Positions 37,266 to 44,919 of a stretch of DNA of 64,000 nt are shown piece by piece. Location: contig JAPOJQ010000002.1 in the NCBI GenBank assembly GCA_029978335.1, positions 84,943-148,942 on the forward strand. Reading direction: 5' to 3'. The notes under the pieces are model-generated. The model was not told the origin of the DNA, did not search any database, and saw only the letters and a list, made by a program, of their open reading frames with translations. Numbering within the stretch: the first letter of the stretch is position 1; the number at the start of each line of letters is the position of its first letter. This stretch comes from Actinomycetota bacterium. GTDB taxonomy: Bacteria > Actinomycetota > Acidimicrobiia > Acidimicrobiales > Ilumatobacteraceae. The position numbers and the translations under genes were made by a program.

Positions 37266-37337
37266 TTGGGGTGCAAGGACTTGAACCCTGAATAACAGAA
37301 CCAGAATCTGCTGTGTTGCCAATTACACCACACCCCA
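37266..37337 (-). tRNA. tRNA-Gln (anticodon CTG)
   Basis: Cloverleaf of 72 bases on the minus strand: acceptor TGGGGTG/CACCCCA with a U1-A72 pair, anticodon stem GCAGA/TCTGT with loop TTCTGGT (anticodon CTG), T arm CAGGG-TTCAAGT-CCTTG, discriminator A73, encoded CCA at 37263-37265. U1-A72 is a known tRNA-Gln identity feature. E. coli tRNA-Gln has G73, so A73 with a resident GlnRS is worth noting. Confidence 0.97.
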
Positions 37338-37349
37338 TTGGGTGACCGG

Positions 37350-37355
37350 ATTGTA
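37350..37355 (-). promoter_or_regulatory. -10 element of the tRNA-Gln promoter
   Basis: TACAAT on the minus strand, 5 of 6 matching TATAAT, ends 12 bases before the mature tRNA 5' end. The -35 region is less clear (GTGGTC at 17 bp). Suggests tRNA-Gln has its own promoter rather than depending on the upstream gltX transcript. Confidence 0.5.
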
Positions 37356-37383
37356 TCGCTCGGGCTGCGAACGACCACCCCGA

Positions 37384-37989
37384 TCAACCGGCGCCGGACA
37401 GCACACGAAAGCCAGCGATGCGCCCGACCGCCACCCCAGCCGCCTCAACCACGTGGCGTCGCGCTGATGCCCAACCGGTAATCACCGAGGTGGTCGTCGA
37501 TGACACACCGACCGTCACTGTGCCCCCAATCGAACGCTCCGCAATCATGCGTGAACGCAACGCATGGTGTGGGTCGGTCACCACGACGACTGACGTGATG
37601 TCATTCGCCACTACCAATTCCGCCACACCTTGCATCGATTCATACGTGGTCGTTCCCGAGTCCTCCGCGAGTATCGCTGCAGCGGGCACACCTGCGTCGA
37701 CGAGGTAGCGATGCGATGCCGCGGCTTCGGTAAAACGGTCCCCGGGCTGGCTGCCACCGGTCACGATGATCCACTCGACCCCGCCTGACGACCAGAGTGC
37801 CACCGCTGCATCGAGACGGGCTGCCAACTGTGGCGACGGTCGTCCGTCGTATTGAGCAGCACCCATGACGACCAGTGCATCAACTGGTGGCTGCGCGTGT
37901 TGGCGGCCGACAACAACGACCTGCACCAAGGTGGCCAGCAGATACGCGGCCAGCAGTGCGACGCCGATCAGTCCACGCCGCCACCACAT
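37384..37989 (-). CDS. YdcF/DUF218 (SanA-like) family protein
   Basis: 201 residues. One N-terminal transmembrane segment (GLIGVALLAAYLLATLVQVVVVG), then the DUF218 pattern: DALVVMGAAQYDGRPSPQLAARLDAAVALWSSGG, IIVTGGSQPGDRFTEAAASHRYL, AILAEDSGTTTYESMQGVAELV and VVVVTDPHHALRSRMIAE. The domain faces the outside. Members act in cell-envelope processes (SanA, vancomycin permeability); the biochemical activity is uncertain. Starts 6 bp after the gltX stop. Confidence 0.87.
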   Translation of the reverse strand: MWWRRGLIGVALLAAYLLATLVQVVVVGRQHAQPPVDALVVMGAAQYDGRPSPQLAARLDAAVALWSSGGVEWIIVTGGSQPGDRFTEAAASHRYLVDAGVPAAAILAEDSGTTTYESMQGVAELVVANDITSVVVVTDPHHALRSRMIAERSIGGTVTVGVSSTTTSVITGWASARRHVVEAAGVAVGRIAGFRVLSGAG

Positions 37990-37995
37990 CGGTGT

Positions 37996-39387
37996 TCAGC
38001 CCGATGCTCGCTCAATCGCCGCTCGCATACGTCCAAGCGACACGTCAACTCCGAGCACCTCAAGCGACTCAAACAGCGGCGGGCCAACCGTGCGGCCAGT
38101 CACCGCAACCCGCACCGGTGCTTGGGCTTTGCCCAGCTTGAGGTCGAACGTCGTCATCACCTGCTCAAGCGTCGACTTCAGCACCTCCGCTGACCAGTCC
38201 TCGAGCGCTGCATAGGCATCAACTGTCGCCGTCAACAAGGCGAGCGAGTAGTCCGCCGCCATCACCTTGTTCCACGACTCCTCGTCGATCACCACCTCGC
38301 TAAAGATGAAGTCGACCAGCGCGGGCACGTCGGAGAATGTCACGAGGCGCGGCTGAATGTGTGGAGCGATCGCCGCGAGTTGGTCCTTGGACCACTCGTC
38401 AGGAACCCAGCGACAACACTCCTCAGCAAAGGCATCGGCCGACATCATGCGGATGTACTCACCGTTGAACGCAGCGAGTTTGCGGACATCGAAAAACGCT
38501 GGGGACAGGTTCACATCTTCAAGATGGAACAATGACTCGATCTCGGCCCACGGAAGGATCTCGCGGTCATCGCCCGGCGACCAACCAAGCGTCATGAGGT
38601 AATTCACCATCGCCTCGGCGAGGAACCCTTCCGACCGATATTGCTCGAGAGCCACCTTGTCGCGACGCTTCGACAGTTTCTTGCGCTGCTCATTCACGAG
38701 TACCGGCACATGCCCCCACACCGGGGGACGCTCGCCGAGTGCGGTCCACAACATCTGCTGTTTGGGTGTATTCGGTAAATGCTCCTCGGCACGAACCACA
38801 TGCGTGATGCCCATGGTGACGTCGTCAACCACATTCGCCAAGTTGAAGACCGGACTGCCATTGCCCCGCAGCAGCACGAAGTCTTCGATCACCGCATTGT
38901 CAAAGTTGACTCGACCGCGAACGAGATCGTCGACGACGGTGGTGCCGTCGGGAACCCGAAAACGAAGGACGCGCCCAGGCCCAGGGCCAAGACCAAGATC
39001 ACGCGACCAACCGCCGTAACCGGTCCCACCCTCGGATGCCGCTCGCTCAGCAATCTCATCGGGCGTCATCGCGCAGTAGTACGCATGGCCGGCGGCGTGC
39101 AACTTCGCAGCAGCATCAAGATGCTGATCTGTTCCGCTGCTCTGGAAGTACGGGCCCTCGAACACCGGATCGTCCGACGAAATACCGAGCCATGCGAGTG
39201 CGTCGATGATCCCGTCGGTCCACTCAGGACGATTACGAGCGTCATCCGTGTCCTCGATACGCAAGACGAAACGACCACCGAGCTGGCGAGCCAATGCCCA
39301 GTTGAACAAGGCAGTTCGAGCGCCGCCAACGTGGAAGAAACCCGTCGGCGAGGGGGCAAAACGAAACCGCGGAGTTGACGACGTCAT
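37996..39387 (-). CDS. gltX: glutamyl-tRNA synthetase
   Basis: 463 residues, typical bacterial GluRS length. [26 protein letters not shown] (the HIGH motif is HVGG here), [63 protein letters not shown] and [20 protein letters not shown] (KMSKS equivalent), plus a C-terminal anticodon-binding domain. Charges tRNA-Glu with glutamate. With GlnRS also encoded nearby, this enzyme could be discriminating, but that cannot be decided from sequence by eye. Confidence 0.96.
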   Translation of the reverse strand: MTSSTPRFRFAPSPTGFFHVGGARTALFNWALARQLGGRFVLRIEDTDDARNRPEWTDGIIDALAWLGISSDDPVFEGPYFQSSGTDQHLDAAAKLHAAGHAYYCAMTPDEIAERAASEGGTGYGGWSRDLGLGPGPGRVLRFRVPDGTTVVDDLVRGRVNFDNAVIEDFVLLRGNGSPVFNLANVVDDVTMGITHVVRAEEHLPNTPKQQMLWTALGERPPVWGHVPVLVNEQRKKLSKRRDKVALEQYRSEGFLAEAMVNYLMTLGWSPGDDREILPWAEIESLFHLEDVNLSPAFFDVRKLAAFNGEYIRMMSADAFAEECCRWVPDEWSKDQLAAIAPHIQPRLVTFSDVPALVDFIFSEVVIDEESWNKVMAADYSLALLTATVDAYAALEDWSAEVLKSTLEQVMTTFDLKLGKAQAPVRVAVTGRTVGPPLFESLEVLGVDVSLGRMRAAIERASG

Positions 39388-39448
39388 CGTTCACGACGTT
39401 ACCGGCAGCCCGGTCCTGTCGACCGCACCGCCAGTTACCATCAACGAC

Positions 39449-40156
39449 ATGGCGACGGGCGAGGCACATGATGGTCACCGCAGCGTCTCGGGCGGTCTTG
39501 CCCGCGCTGCGGTATTCGGCGTGAATGACGGGCTCGTCTCCAACGTGTCGTTGATCCTTGGTTTCGCGGCGAGCGGTGTTGATTCGTCGATCGTCCGCCT
39601 CGCCGGACTCGCCGGCGCCGTCGCTGGAGCAGTGTCCATGGCGGCCGGGGAATGGGTCAGCGTGTCAGCCCAGAACGATCTCATCCGTCGTGAGCTCGCC
39701 ATCGAACTCCAAGAATTGCGGCACAACACCGAACATGAGACCGCTGAACTCGCTGCGATCTACGAAGGTCACGGCATGGAGGCCCACAGTGCTGCCACCG
39801 CTGCCGCCGAGGTGATGCGTTCGCCTGAATCAGCGCTCAGCGTGCATGCACGAGAAGAACTCGGTGTCGACCCGCACGACCTTCCCTCTGCATGGAAGGC
39901 AGCGATGTGGTCGATTATTTCCTTCCTCTTTGGTGCGCTGTTGCCGATTGTCCCGTGGTACCTCGGCGCTGGCACTGGGGCGACGATCGCGTCGCTCAGC
40001 ATTGGCGTGCTCGCTGCAGCCGGCGTCGGTGCAGCCGTTGGACGCTTTGCTGAACGCCCACTGCCATGGGCCATGGTGCGTCAAATGCTCATCGTGCTGG
40101 GCGCGTGTGCCGTGACTTACGCCATCGGCCAGGTCTTCGGCATCACGTTGAGCTGA
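39449..40156 (+). CDS. VIT1/CCC1-family transporter (iron/manganese)
   Basis: 235 residues. Five hydrophobic segments and the family motifs RAAVFGVNDGLVSNVSLILGF in helix 1, SMAAGEWVSVSAQNDLIRREL after helix 2, the cytosolic helix pair with the Glu-rich metal-binding region (ELQELRHNTEHETAELAAIYEGHGM), and AMWSIISFLFGALLPIVPW. CCC1/VIT proteins move Fe2+ or Mn2+ out of the cytosol. ATG 39449 is preferred; the open frame upstream overlaps gltX and is not conserved. Confidence 0.9.
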   Translation: MATGEAHDGHRSVSGGLARAAVFGVNDGLVSNVSLILGFAASGVDSSIVRLAGLAGAVAGAVSMAAGEWVSVSAQNDLIRRELAIELQELRHNTEHETAELAAIYEGHGMEAHSAATAAAEVMRSPESALSVHAREELGVDPHDLPSAWKAAMWSIISFLFGALLPIVPWYLGAGTGATIASLSIGVLAAAGVGAAVGRFAERPLPWAMVRQMLIVLGACAVTYAIGQVFGITLS

Positions 40157-40208
40157 GCGAGAACCGTCGCATGCTGCACAACACGACACGACGTGCTGAG
40201 ATGGCAAC

Positions 40209-40568
40209 GTGAATCAGATCAACGTGCTTGGCACCGAACTTCTCCCCTGCTCCATGGATCCGCTCCCCGGCTACTACCGAACCGGTTGTTGCGAGAACCG
40301 GGGTGACGATCCGGGCATGCACGTCGTGTGTTGCAGGGTCACCGACGATTTTCTCGCCTTCTCTGCATCAATGGGCAACGATCTGTCAACGCCGATGCCG
40401 ACCTATGGCTTCCCGGGTCTCACAGCAGGTGATCAGTGGTGCGTCTGCGCAATGCGATGGAAAGAAGCGCTCGATGCCGGCCACGCCTGCCCGGTTGATC
40501 TTGAACGCACCCACGTCTCCGCGCTCGAGTACATCGATCTTGACGACCTGCGCGCCCACGCCGTGTGA
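40209..40568 (+). CDS. DUF2237 family protein
   Basis: 119 residues from GTG 40209. Nearly every family landmark is present: NVLGTELLPCSMDPLPGYYRTGCC, HVVCCRVTDDFLAFSASMGNDLSTPMPTYGFPGLTAGDQWCVCAMRWKEALDAG, and the end LEYIDLDDLRAHAV. Cys-rich, cytosolic, no known biochemical role. Convergent with the FAD-oxidase gene. Confidence 0.9.
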   Translation: MNQINVLGTELLPCSMDPLPGYYRTGCCENRGDDPGMHVVCCRVTDDFLAFSASMGNDLSTPMPTYGFPGLTAGDQWCVCAMRWKEALDAGHACPVDLERTHVSALEYIDLDDLRAHAV

Positions 40569-40583
40569 ACCCCAGGGATCTCG

Positions 40584-41936
40584 CTACGGAATCAGCACCG
40601 CAGGGTTCAGTATCCGATCCGGGTTGAGCGCATCACGCACCGCCCGCATCGCATCGAGTTCTTCTTGCGACCGCTGCCACGGCAGGTGACGTGCCTTTGC
40701 CGTTCCGATGCCGTGTTCGGCGCTGATCGAGCCGCCCATCTCCACCACGGCGTTGAGTACCAGATCATCGAGTTCGTCATCGACGCTCAGTGCACCTGTC
40801 ACGTTCACGTGCAGGTTGCCATCGCCTAAATGTCCGAAAATCCATACATGGGCATCGGGCCTCGCGCGAGCAATCACTCCCCGCACCCGCTCGACCGCTG
40901 AACCCAACACCGCAATCGGAAAGGTCACATCGAACTTGTGCGGTGGCCCAATGCGATTGATCGCCGAGGTGTGTTCATCGCGGAATCGCCACAGCAAGGA
41001 ACGCGTCGTCGAATCGGTTGCGACCGCAGCATCGAGCACACCGTCGACCGAGGCGACCGCTGCGGCAAGATCGTCGTAGGGATCAGCAGTCGCGGCCAGC
41101 TCAACCAACACCACCACGTCATGATCGGTCGTCAACGGTGACGGCAGACTGAAGGTGGTGGCAACGAGTTGAACTCCGTCACCGAGCATCACCTCGAGCG
41201 CCTCAAGATCGGCGAGGTCATGACGCCACCGCACCGACGCAGCGATGGCGGCATCAATCGACTCGAAAGCGACCATCGCGGTGGCATGACAAGGCATTGC
41301 GGGAACGAGCCGTAGGCGTGCCGCGGTGATGATGCCGAGGGTTCCTTCGCTGCCACACAGCAACGACGGCAGGTGATAGCCGGTGTTGTCCTTAGCAAGC
41401 CCCGACATTGCCGACACCACCGCACCGTTGCCGAGCACTGCCTCAACGCCCAACAACTGCTCGCGCGTGCCGCCGTACCGCAACAGGTTCAATCCCCCGG
41501 CATTGGTCGCAATCGTCCCGCCGATCGTTGCCGACCCTCTGCTTCCCATGTCGACCGCATAGCGCAATCCAACGGCGGCAGCTGCGGCCTGAACATCGGC
41601 GAGCAGAGCCCCAGCCCCCACGACGATCGAACGCGCGACGACGTCCGGTGCCTCGATGGCGTTCAGACGACGAAGGCTGACGACGATCTCGCCGTTGAGC
41701 GGCACGCTCCCACCGACGAGTCCGGTGTTGCCGCCCTGCGGCACGATGGCGATGCCCGCGCTTCGACACAGGTCAACGACCGCCGCCGTCTCGTTCGTCG
41801 ACCCCGGACGCACCACCACGGTGTGCGCGCCGACGAATCGTCCGGTCCAGTCCATGGTGTATCCCGCGACCATCGACGGGTCGGTCAGCACCTGATCACC
41901 GCCGACGATGTCACCGAGCGCAGCGACCGGCACCAT
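40584..41936 (-). CDS. FAD-linked oxidase / D-2-hydroxyacid dehydrogenase (GlcD/D-LDH type)
   Basis: 450 residues. FAD-PCMH domain with VVVRPGSTNETAAVVDLCRSAGIAIVPQGGNTGLVGGSVP, SRGSATIGGTIATNAGGLNLLRYG and LLCGSEGTLGIITAARLRLVP. Substrate and catalytic domain with FGHLGDGNLHVNV and SISAEHGIGTAKARHLPW, as in D-lactate, D-2-hydroxyglutarate and glycolate dehydrogenases. ATG 41936 lies 11 bp after the peroxiredoxin stop; the frame extends further upstream but there it overlaps that gene. Electron acceptor unknown. Confidence 0.9.
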   Translation of the reverse strand: MVPVAALGDIVGGDQVLTDPSMVAGYTMDWTGRFVGAHTVVVRPGSTNETAAVVDLCRSAGIAIVPQGGNTGLVGGSVPLNGEIVVSLRRLNAIEAPDVVARSIVVGAGALLADVQAAAAAVGLRYAVDMGSRGSATIGGTIATNAGGLNLLRYGGTREQLLGVEAVLGNGAVVSAMSGLAKDNTGYHLPSLLCGSEGTLGIITAARLRLVPAMPCHATAMVAFESIDAAIAASVRWRHDLADLEALEVMLGDGVQLVATTFSLPSPLTTDHDVVVLVELAATADPYDDLAAAVASVDGVLDAAVATDSTTRSLLWRFRDEHTSAINRIGPPHKFDVTFPIAVLGSAVERVRGVIARARPDAHVWIFGHLGDGNLHVNVTGALSVDDELDDLVLNAVVEMGGSISAEHGIGTAKARHLPWQRSQEELDAMRAVRDALNPDRILNPAVLIP

Positions 41937-41947
41937 TGACGGCTCGA

Positions 41948-42397
41948 TCAGTTGAGCGCTGCCAGCAACTCTGTGGGCGTGTCTTTCGGGCTGATCTTTG
42001 GCCACGCACGCTCGATGTTGCCCGACTCATCGATCAGGAACGCCGACCGCTGAATTCCCATGTACTTCTTGCCGTACATCGACTTCTCCACCCACACACC
42101 AAACGCCTCAGCCACGGCGTGATCCTCGTCGGACAAGAGCGTGAAGCCGAGCGAGTACTTCTCGTCAAAGCGAGCCAACTTGGCTGGCTTGTCAGGACTG
42201 ATCCCAACAATGGCCGTGGTGCCGATCTGAGCGGCGATATCGCGAAGTCCACAGGACTGTGTCGTGCAACCCGGAGTGTCCGCCTTCGGATAGAAGTAGA
42301 CGAGCACTTTGCGACCGCGCAGCGATGCAAGATCGATCGACTCGCCCTGCTGATTCAGGAGCACAATTGATGGGGCGGGAGAACCAACCGTTGTCAT
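41948..42397 (-). CDS. bcp: thiol peroxidase / peroxiredoxin (BCP type)
   Basis: 149 residues. Peroxidatic Cys in FYPKADTPGCTTQSCGLRD; a second Cys 5 residues later is the resolving Cys of the alpha2-type BCP class. VGISPDKPAKLARFDEKYSLGFTLLSDEDHAVAEAFGVW and RSAFLIDESGNI are typical. Reduces H2O2 and organic peroxides with thioredoxin. Same strand as the downstream FAD enzyme. Confidence 0.93.
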   Translation of the reverse strand: MTTVGSPAPSIVLLNQQGESIDLASLRGRKVLVYFYPKADTPGCTTQSCGLRDIAAQIGTTAIVGISPDKPAKLARFDEKYSLGFTLLSDEDHAVAEAFGVWVEKSMYGKKYMGIQRSAFLIDESGNIERAWPKISPKDTPTELLAALN

Positions 42398-42438
42398 GCT
42401 TGCGACCCTAGGCGGCCAACACGCTCACGGCCAGTTGA

Positions 42439-42996
42439 TCAGTGGTGCTCGGTGAAGGCACCAAGGGAGACGGCGCCGGTGAGCGAACGCCACTGCGCCG
42501 GGTACAGCGAAGTGATCTGATCGGGTGTCGCGCGCAATGTCGACTCAGGCACCATGTCGACGATAAACCGAGCGGCTGCGTAGTGATGTCCGAGGTCACC
42601 GACACCGGCAAACAGGCGGCGACGAACGTTCAACAGGTCGTCGGCGGGCTTCGGATCGAACCAACCCCAGATGGTGAACGCAATCGTCAGGTCGTGAACG
42701 ACGGGAGCACGGCTGAACATCGATGCCCGTCGCAAGGCGATGCCCAGTGATCCACGGGTGGCGTCGTCGATGGACTCGCCGTCGGTGACGTGAATCCGGC
42801 CGTTCCTCACCATCGTGGAAGCAATGCGGAGCGCGAACCCCTGATCGGGACCTTGTGCGCCGAGCCGTGGCCCCGCAGGCTGCAGTCCTTCAATCTCCGC
42901 CGGACGATCTTGCGACCAAGGTGCGGGTACCACATCAGGCGAGGAGTAATAGTCGTTGGCTCGATGTCCAACTGGGGCGAAACGGGGGGCTGCCAT
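42439..42996 (-). CDS. conserved hypothetical protein
   Basis: 185 residues, soluble, no signal peptide or transmembrane segment. It starts MAAPRFAPVGHRANDYYSSPDVVPAPWSQDRP, contains GPRLGAQGPDQGFALRIAS and SLGIALRRASMFSRAPVVHDLTIAFTIWGWFD, and ends YPAQWRSLTGAVSLGAFTEHH. The well-kept aromatic and Pro positions and GC-rich third codon positions indicate a real gene. I do not recognise the family. It starts 10 bp after the cimA stop and is probably in the cimA transcript, but a role in amino-acid synthesis is not implied. Confidence 0.7.
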   Translation of the reverse strand: MAAPRFAPVGHRANDYYSSPDVVPAPWSQDRPAEIEGLQPAGPRLGAQGPDQGFALRIASTMVRNGRIHVTDGESIDDATRGSLGIALRRASMFSRAPVVHDLTIAFTIWGWFDPKPADDLLNVRRRLFAGVGDLGHHYAAARFIVDMVPESTLRATPDQITSLYPAQWRSLTGAVSLGAFTEHH

Positions 42997-43005
42997 GTCC
43001 TTGTT

Positions 43006-44580
43006 CTAGCCGCGCAATAGGCCGTACACGATGCTCTCCTCGAGAGCCCGCCACGATGCTTCGATGATGTTGGGGCTCACACCGATCGTCGTCCAGTCAC
43101 TCACACCATCGGTGGCGGTAAGTAGCACACGGGTGACCGCTCCGGTCGCCTCACCACCGTCGAGGATACGGACCTTGTAATCGGTGAGATGGACACGACC
43201 GACCTGGGGATACGCCTTGCCGACCGCACGTCGCAGGGCCGAGTCAATGGCATTCACCGGGCCGTTGCCTTCTGCGGTGTGCACATGGCGCTCGTCACCG
43301 ACCCAGACCTTCACCGTGGCTTCGGTGCTGAAGGGCGCATCGGCATGCTCATCGGTAATGACACGCATCGACTCGATTCGGAAGAAGTCCTGCTTCCAAC
43401 CCGTTGCTCGTCGCATCAGCAACTCGAGCGACGCATCGGCTGCTTCGAACTGATACCCCTCGTGCTCGAGGCGCTTCAGATCATCGATGACCTGGTTGAT
43501 GGCTGGGCCGTCGAGATCGATCCCGATGGCTTCGGCTTTGATCTGGATCGTGGCGCGACCCGCCATCTCCGACACCACGAAGCGAGTTCCATTACCCACC
43601 GATGTCGGATCGACATGCTCGTAGGCATCGCGTGCCCGCTTGATCGCGCTGACGTGCAAGCCGGCTTTATGCGCAAATGCCGAAGAGCCGACGTAGGGCG
43701 CCTGCGGGTTGACCGCACGATTCAACGTCTCAGCGATCCGATGCGACACGACGGTGAGGCGCTCCATTCGACCATCGGGGAGGCACAGGTAGTCCTGTTT
43801 GAGTTGCAGGTTCGGGATGATCGTCGTGAGGTTCGCGTTGCCGGTGCGTTCACCAAGGCCGTTGAGGGTTCCCTGAACATGGCGGGCACCGGCACGCACC
43901 GCCGCCATCGAGTTCGCTACCGCACATCCCGTGTCGTCATGGCAATGGATACCAATCGTGACGTCGTCACCGACATGGGTGCGCACCTGGCCGACGATCG
44001 ATTCAACCTCGTGAGGCAATGAGCCGCCGTTGGTATCGCAGAGCACCACGTGTGTGGCGCCATTGACGATTGCGGCCTCAAGGGCGCGGAACGCGAATTC
44101 GGGATTGTTTTTGAAACCGTCGAAGAAGTGCTCCATATCAACGAGCACGCGACGGCCCTCGCCGGTGAGAAAGCGCACGGAGTCAGCAATCATCGCTTCG
44201 CCTTCATCCAACGTGGTCTGAAGGGCCTCGGTGACGTGATAGTCCCAGCTCTTCGCGACGATGCAGACCGCCGACGTCTGGGCATCGAGCAGGTGACGCA
44301 ATGTGGGATCGTCGTCGGATCGTCCTCGTGGACGTCGTGTCGATCCGAAGGCGACGAATGTGCTCGATGACAACGTCAACTCCCGCGAGGCGCGCTCAAA
44401 GAACTCGATGTCTTTTGGGTTCGCGCCGGGCCACCCACCTTCGATGAAGTGAACACCCAAGTAGTCGAGTTGCTCAGCAATTCTGAGCTTGTCGTCGACC
44501 GTTGCGGTTACGCCTTCGACCTGCAGTCCGTCGCGCAAGGTGGTGTCGAAGATCTCGATCGATGTCGGTTGAGCGCTCAT
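43006..44580 (-). CDS. cimA: citramalate synthase
   Basis: 524 residues. DRE-TIM metallolyase: FDTTLRDGLQVEGVTATVDDKLRIAEQLDYLGVHFIEGGWPGANPKDIEFF, VLCDTNGG, metal-binding HxH in GIHCHDDTGCAVANSM, and NGLGERTGNANL; then a C-terminal LeuA allosteric domain. This long GGWPGANPKD type is the CimA (TIGR00977) subgroup, which condenses pyruvate and acetyl-CoA to (R)-citramalate, the threonine-independent route to 2-oxobutyrate and isoleucine. A separate, different leuA lies at 57660. A GAGGA ribosome site precedes ATG 44580. The upstream leader peptide rich in Ile codons supports the isoleucine assignment. Confidence 0.93.
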   Translation of the reverse strand: MSAQPTSIEIFDTTLRDGLQVEGVTATVDDKLRIAEQLDYLGVHFIEGGWPGANPKDIEFFERASRELTLSSSTFVAFGSTRRPRGRSDDDPTLRHLLDAQTSAVCIVAKSWDYHVTEALQTTLDEGEAMIADSVRFLTGEGRRVLVDMEHFFDGFKNNPEFAFRALEAAIVNGATHVVLCDTNGGSLPHEVESIVGQVRTHVGDDVTIGIHCHDDTGCAVANSMAAVRAGARHVQGTLNGLGERTGNANLTTIIPNLQLKQDYLCLPDGRMERLTVVSHRIAETLNRAVNPQAPYVGSSAFAHKAGLHVSAIKRARDAYEHVDPTSVGNGTRFVVSEMAGRATIQIKAEAIGIDLDGPAINQVIDDLKRLEHEGYQFEAADASLELLMRRATGWKQDFFRIESMRVITDEHADAPFSTEATVKVWVGDERHVHTAEGNGPVNAIDSALRRAVGKAYPQVGRVHLTDYKVRILDGGEATGAVTRVLLTATDGVSDWTTIGVSPNIIEASWRALEESIVYGLLRG

Positions 44581-44622
44581 GTTGTCGTCGTCCTCGTCGT
44601 AGTGGATGGTCAGTATCGGGCG

Positions 44623-44653
44623 GAAAAATCAAAATGCCGCCCGAGGGGCGGCA
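44623..44653 (-). terminator. intrinsic terminator in the cimA leader (attenuator)
   Basis: On the minus strand TGCCGCCC-CTC-GGGCGGCA is followed by TTTTGATTTTTC. A perfect 8-bp GC stem with a 3-base loop and a U-rich tract is a textbook intrinsic terminator, ending 42 bp before the cimA ATG and lying between the leader peptide and the gene. CCGCCCGA farther downstream could pair with TCGGGCGG of the stem, an alternative fold. Confidence 0.85.
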
Positions 44654-44657
44654 GAAC

Positions 44658-44683
44658 GAGCACGTGGCGATGGCCACGTGCTC
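44658..44683 (-). promoter_or_regulatory. perfect 11-bp hairpin following the cimA leader peptide stop
   Basis: GAGCACGTGGC and GCCACGTGCTC pair without mismatch across a 4-base loop. The hairpin's first base is the last base of the leader TAG codon, so a ribosome at the stop would melt it, whereas one stalled at the Ile codons would not fully cover it. It is positioned as the ribosome-sensing element of the attenuator. Confidence 0.7.
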
Positions 44684-44721
44684 TACGGAATGATGATGAT
44701 GTGGCGCGATGTCGAAGTCAT
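44683..44721 (-). CDS. cimA leader peptide with four consecutive isoleucine codons
   Basis: A 12-codon reading frame encoding MTSTSRHIIIIP, codons ATC ATC ATC ATT, then TAG. It ends exactly where a perfect hairpin begins and is followed by an intrinsic terminator and cimA. Ribosome stalling at Ile codons when charged tRNA-Ile is scarce would alter folding of the downstream RNA, the classical amino-acid attenuation scheme. No Shine-Dalgarno is present; a promoter placed 7 bp upstream fits leaderless translation. Overlaps a longer frame in another phase that reads through His codons (CAT) at the same spot; the Ile frame has the better match to the regulated pathway. Confidence 0.75.
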   Translation of the reverse strand: MTSTSRHIIIIP

Positions 44722-44728
44722 CGCCGAT

Positions 44729-44757
44729 AGTCAAGCCGCTCATGAGCCGGTCGTCAA
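44729..44757 (-). promoter_or_regulatory. putative cimA promoter (leaderless start at the leader peptide)
   Basis: On the minus strand -35 TTGACG (5 of 6) at 44757-44752, a 17-bp spacer, and a weak -10 TTGACT at 44734-44729 (3 of 6). Seven bases later is the A of the leader ATG at 44721, the usual distance to a transcription start. Confidence 0.45.
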
Positions 44758-44784
44758 CCACCAGCCATCTGCATCGCTGAGAAC

Positions 44785-44868
44785 TGTGGGTAACGCGGTG
44801 GACAACGTGTGCACTCGCGGTGGACAAACTGTCCGTTTCTGTGGACTGCAAAGAAATATGGTGGACAA
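44785..44868. repeat. array of DnaA-box-like 9-mers at about two-helical-turn spacing
   Basis: TGTGGGTAA (44785), GGTGGACAA (44797), GGTGGACAA (44819), TGTGGACTG (44840), GGTGGACAA (44860), all in the same orientation; the last four are 20-22 bp apart. Their reverse complements (TTGTCCACC, TTACCCACA) resemble the actinobacterial DnaA box TTGTCCACA. Spacers become AT-rich at 44849-44892. Located directly upstream of the cimA promoter. Either a DnaA-binding cluster or an operator array. Confidence 0.5.
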
Positions 44869-44919
44869 CCCTGTGAATTTAGAAATAGCTCTTGACCAGC
44901 GGTTATGTCGGCGCGAAAG

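Noticed and set aside
44474..44851. A frame giving four His codons (PHHHHS) at the cimA leader, suggesting a histidine leader
   Set aside because: It has no nearby stop before the terminator and does not match the downstream pathway; the Ile frame ends precisely at the hairpin and fits cimA.
44785..44892. Chromosomal origin oriC
   Set aside because: Box-like repeats and AT-rich DNA are suggestive but no dnaA, dnaN, gyrB or rpmH is nearby and the 9-mers differ from consensus; kept only as a DnaA-box-like array.
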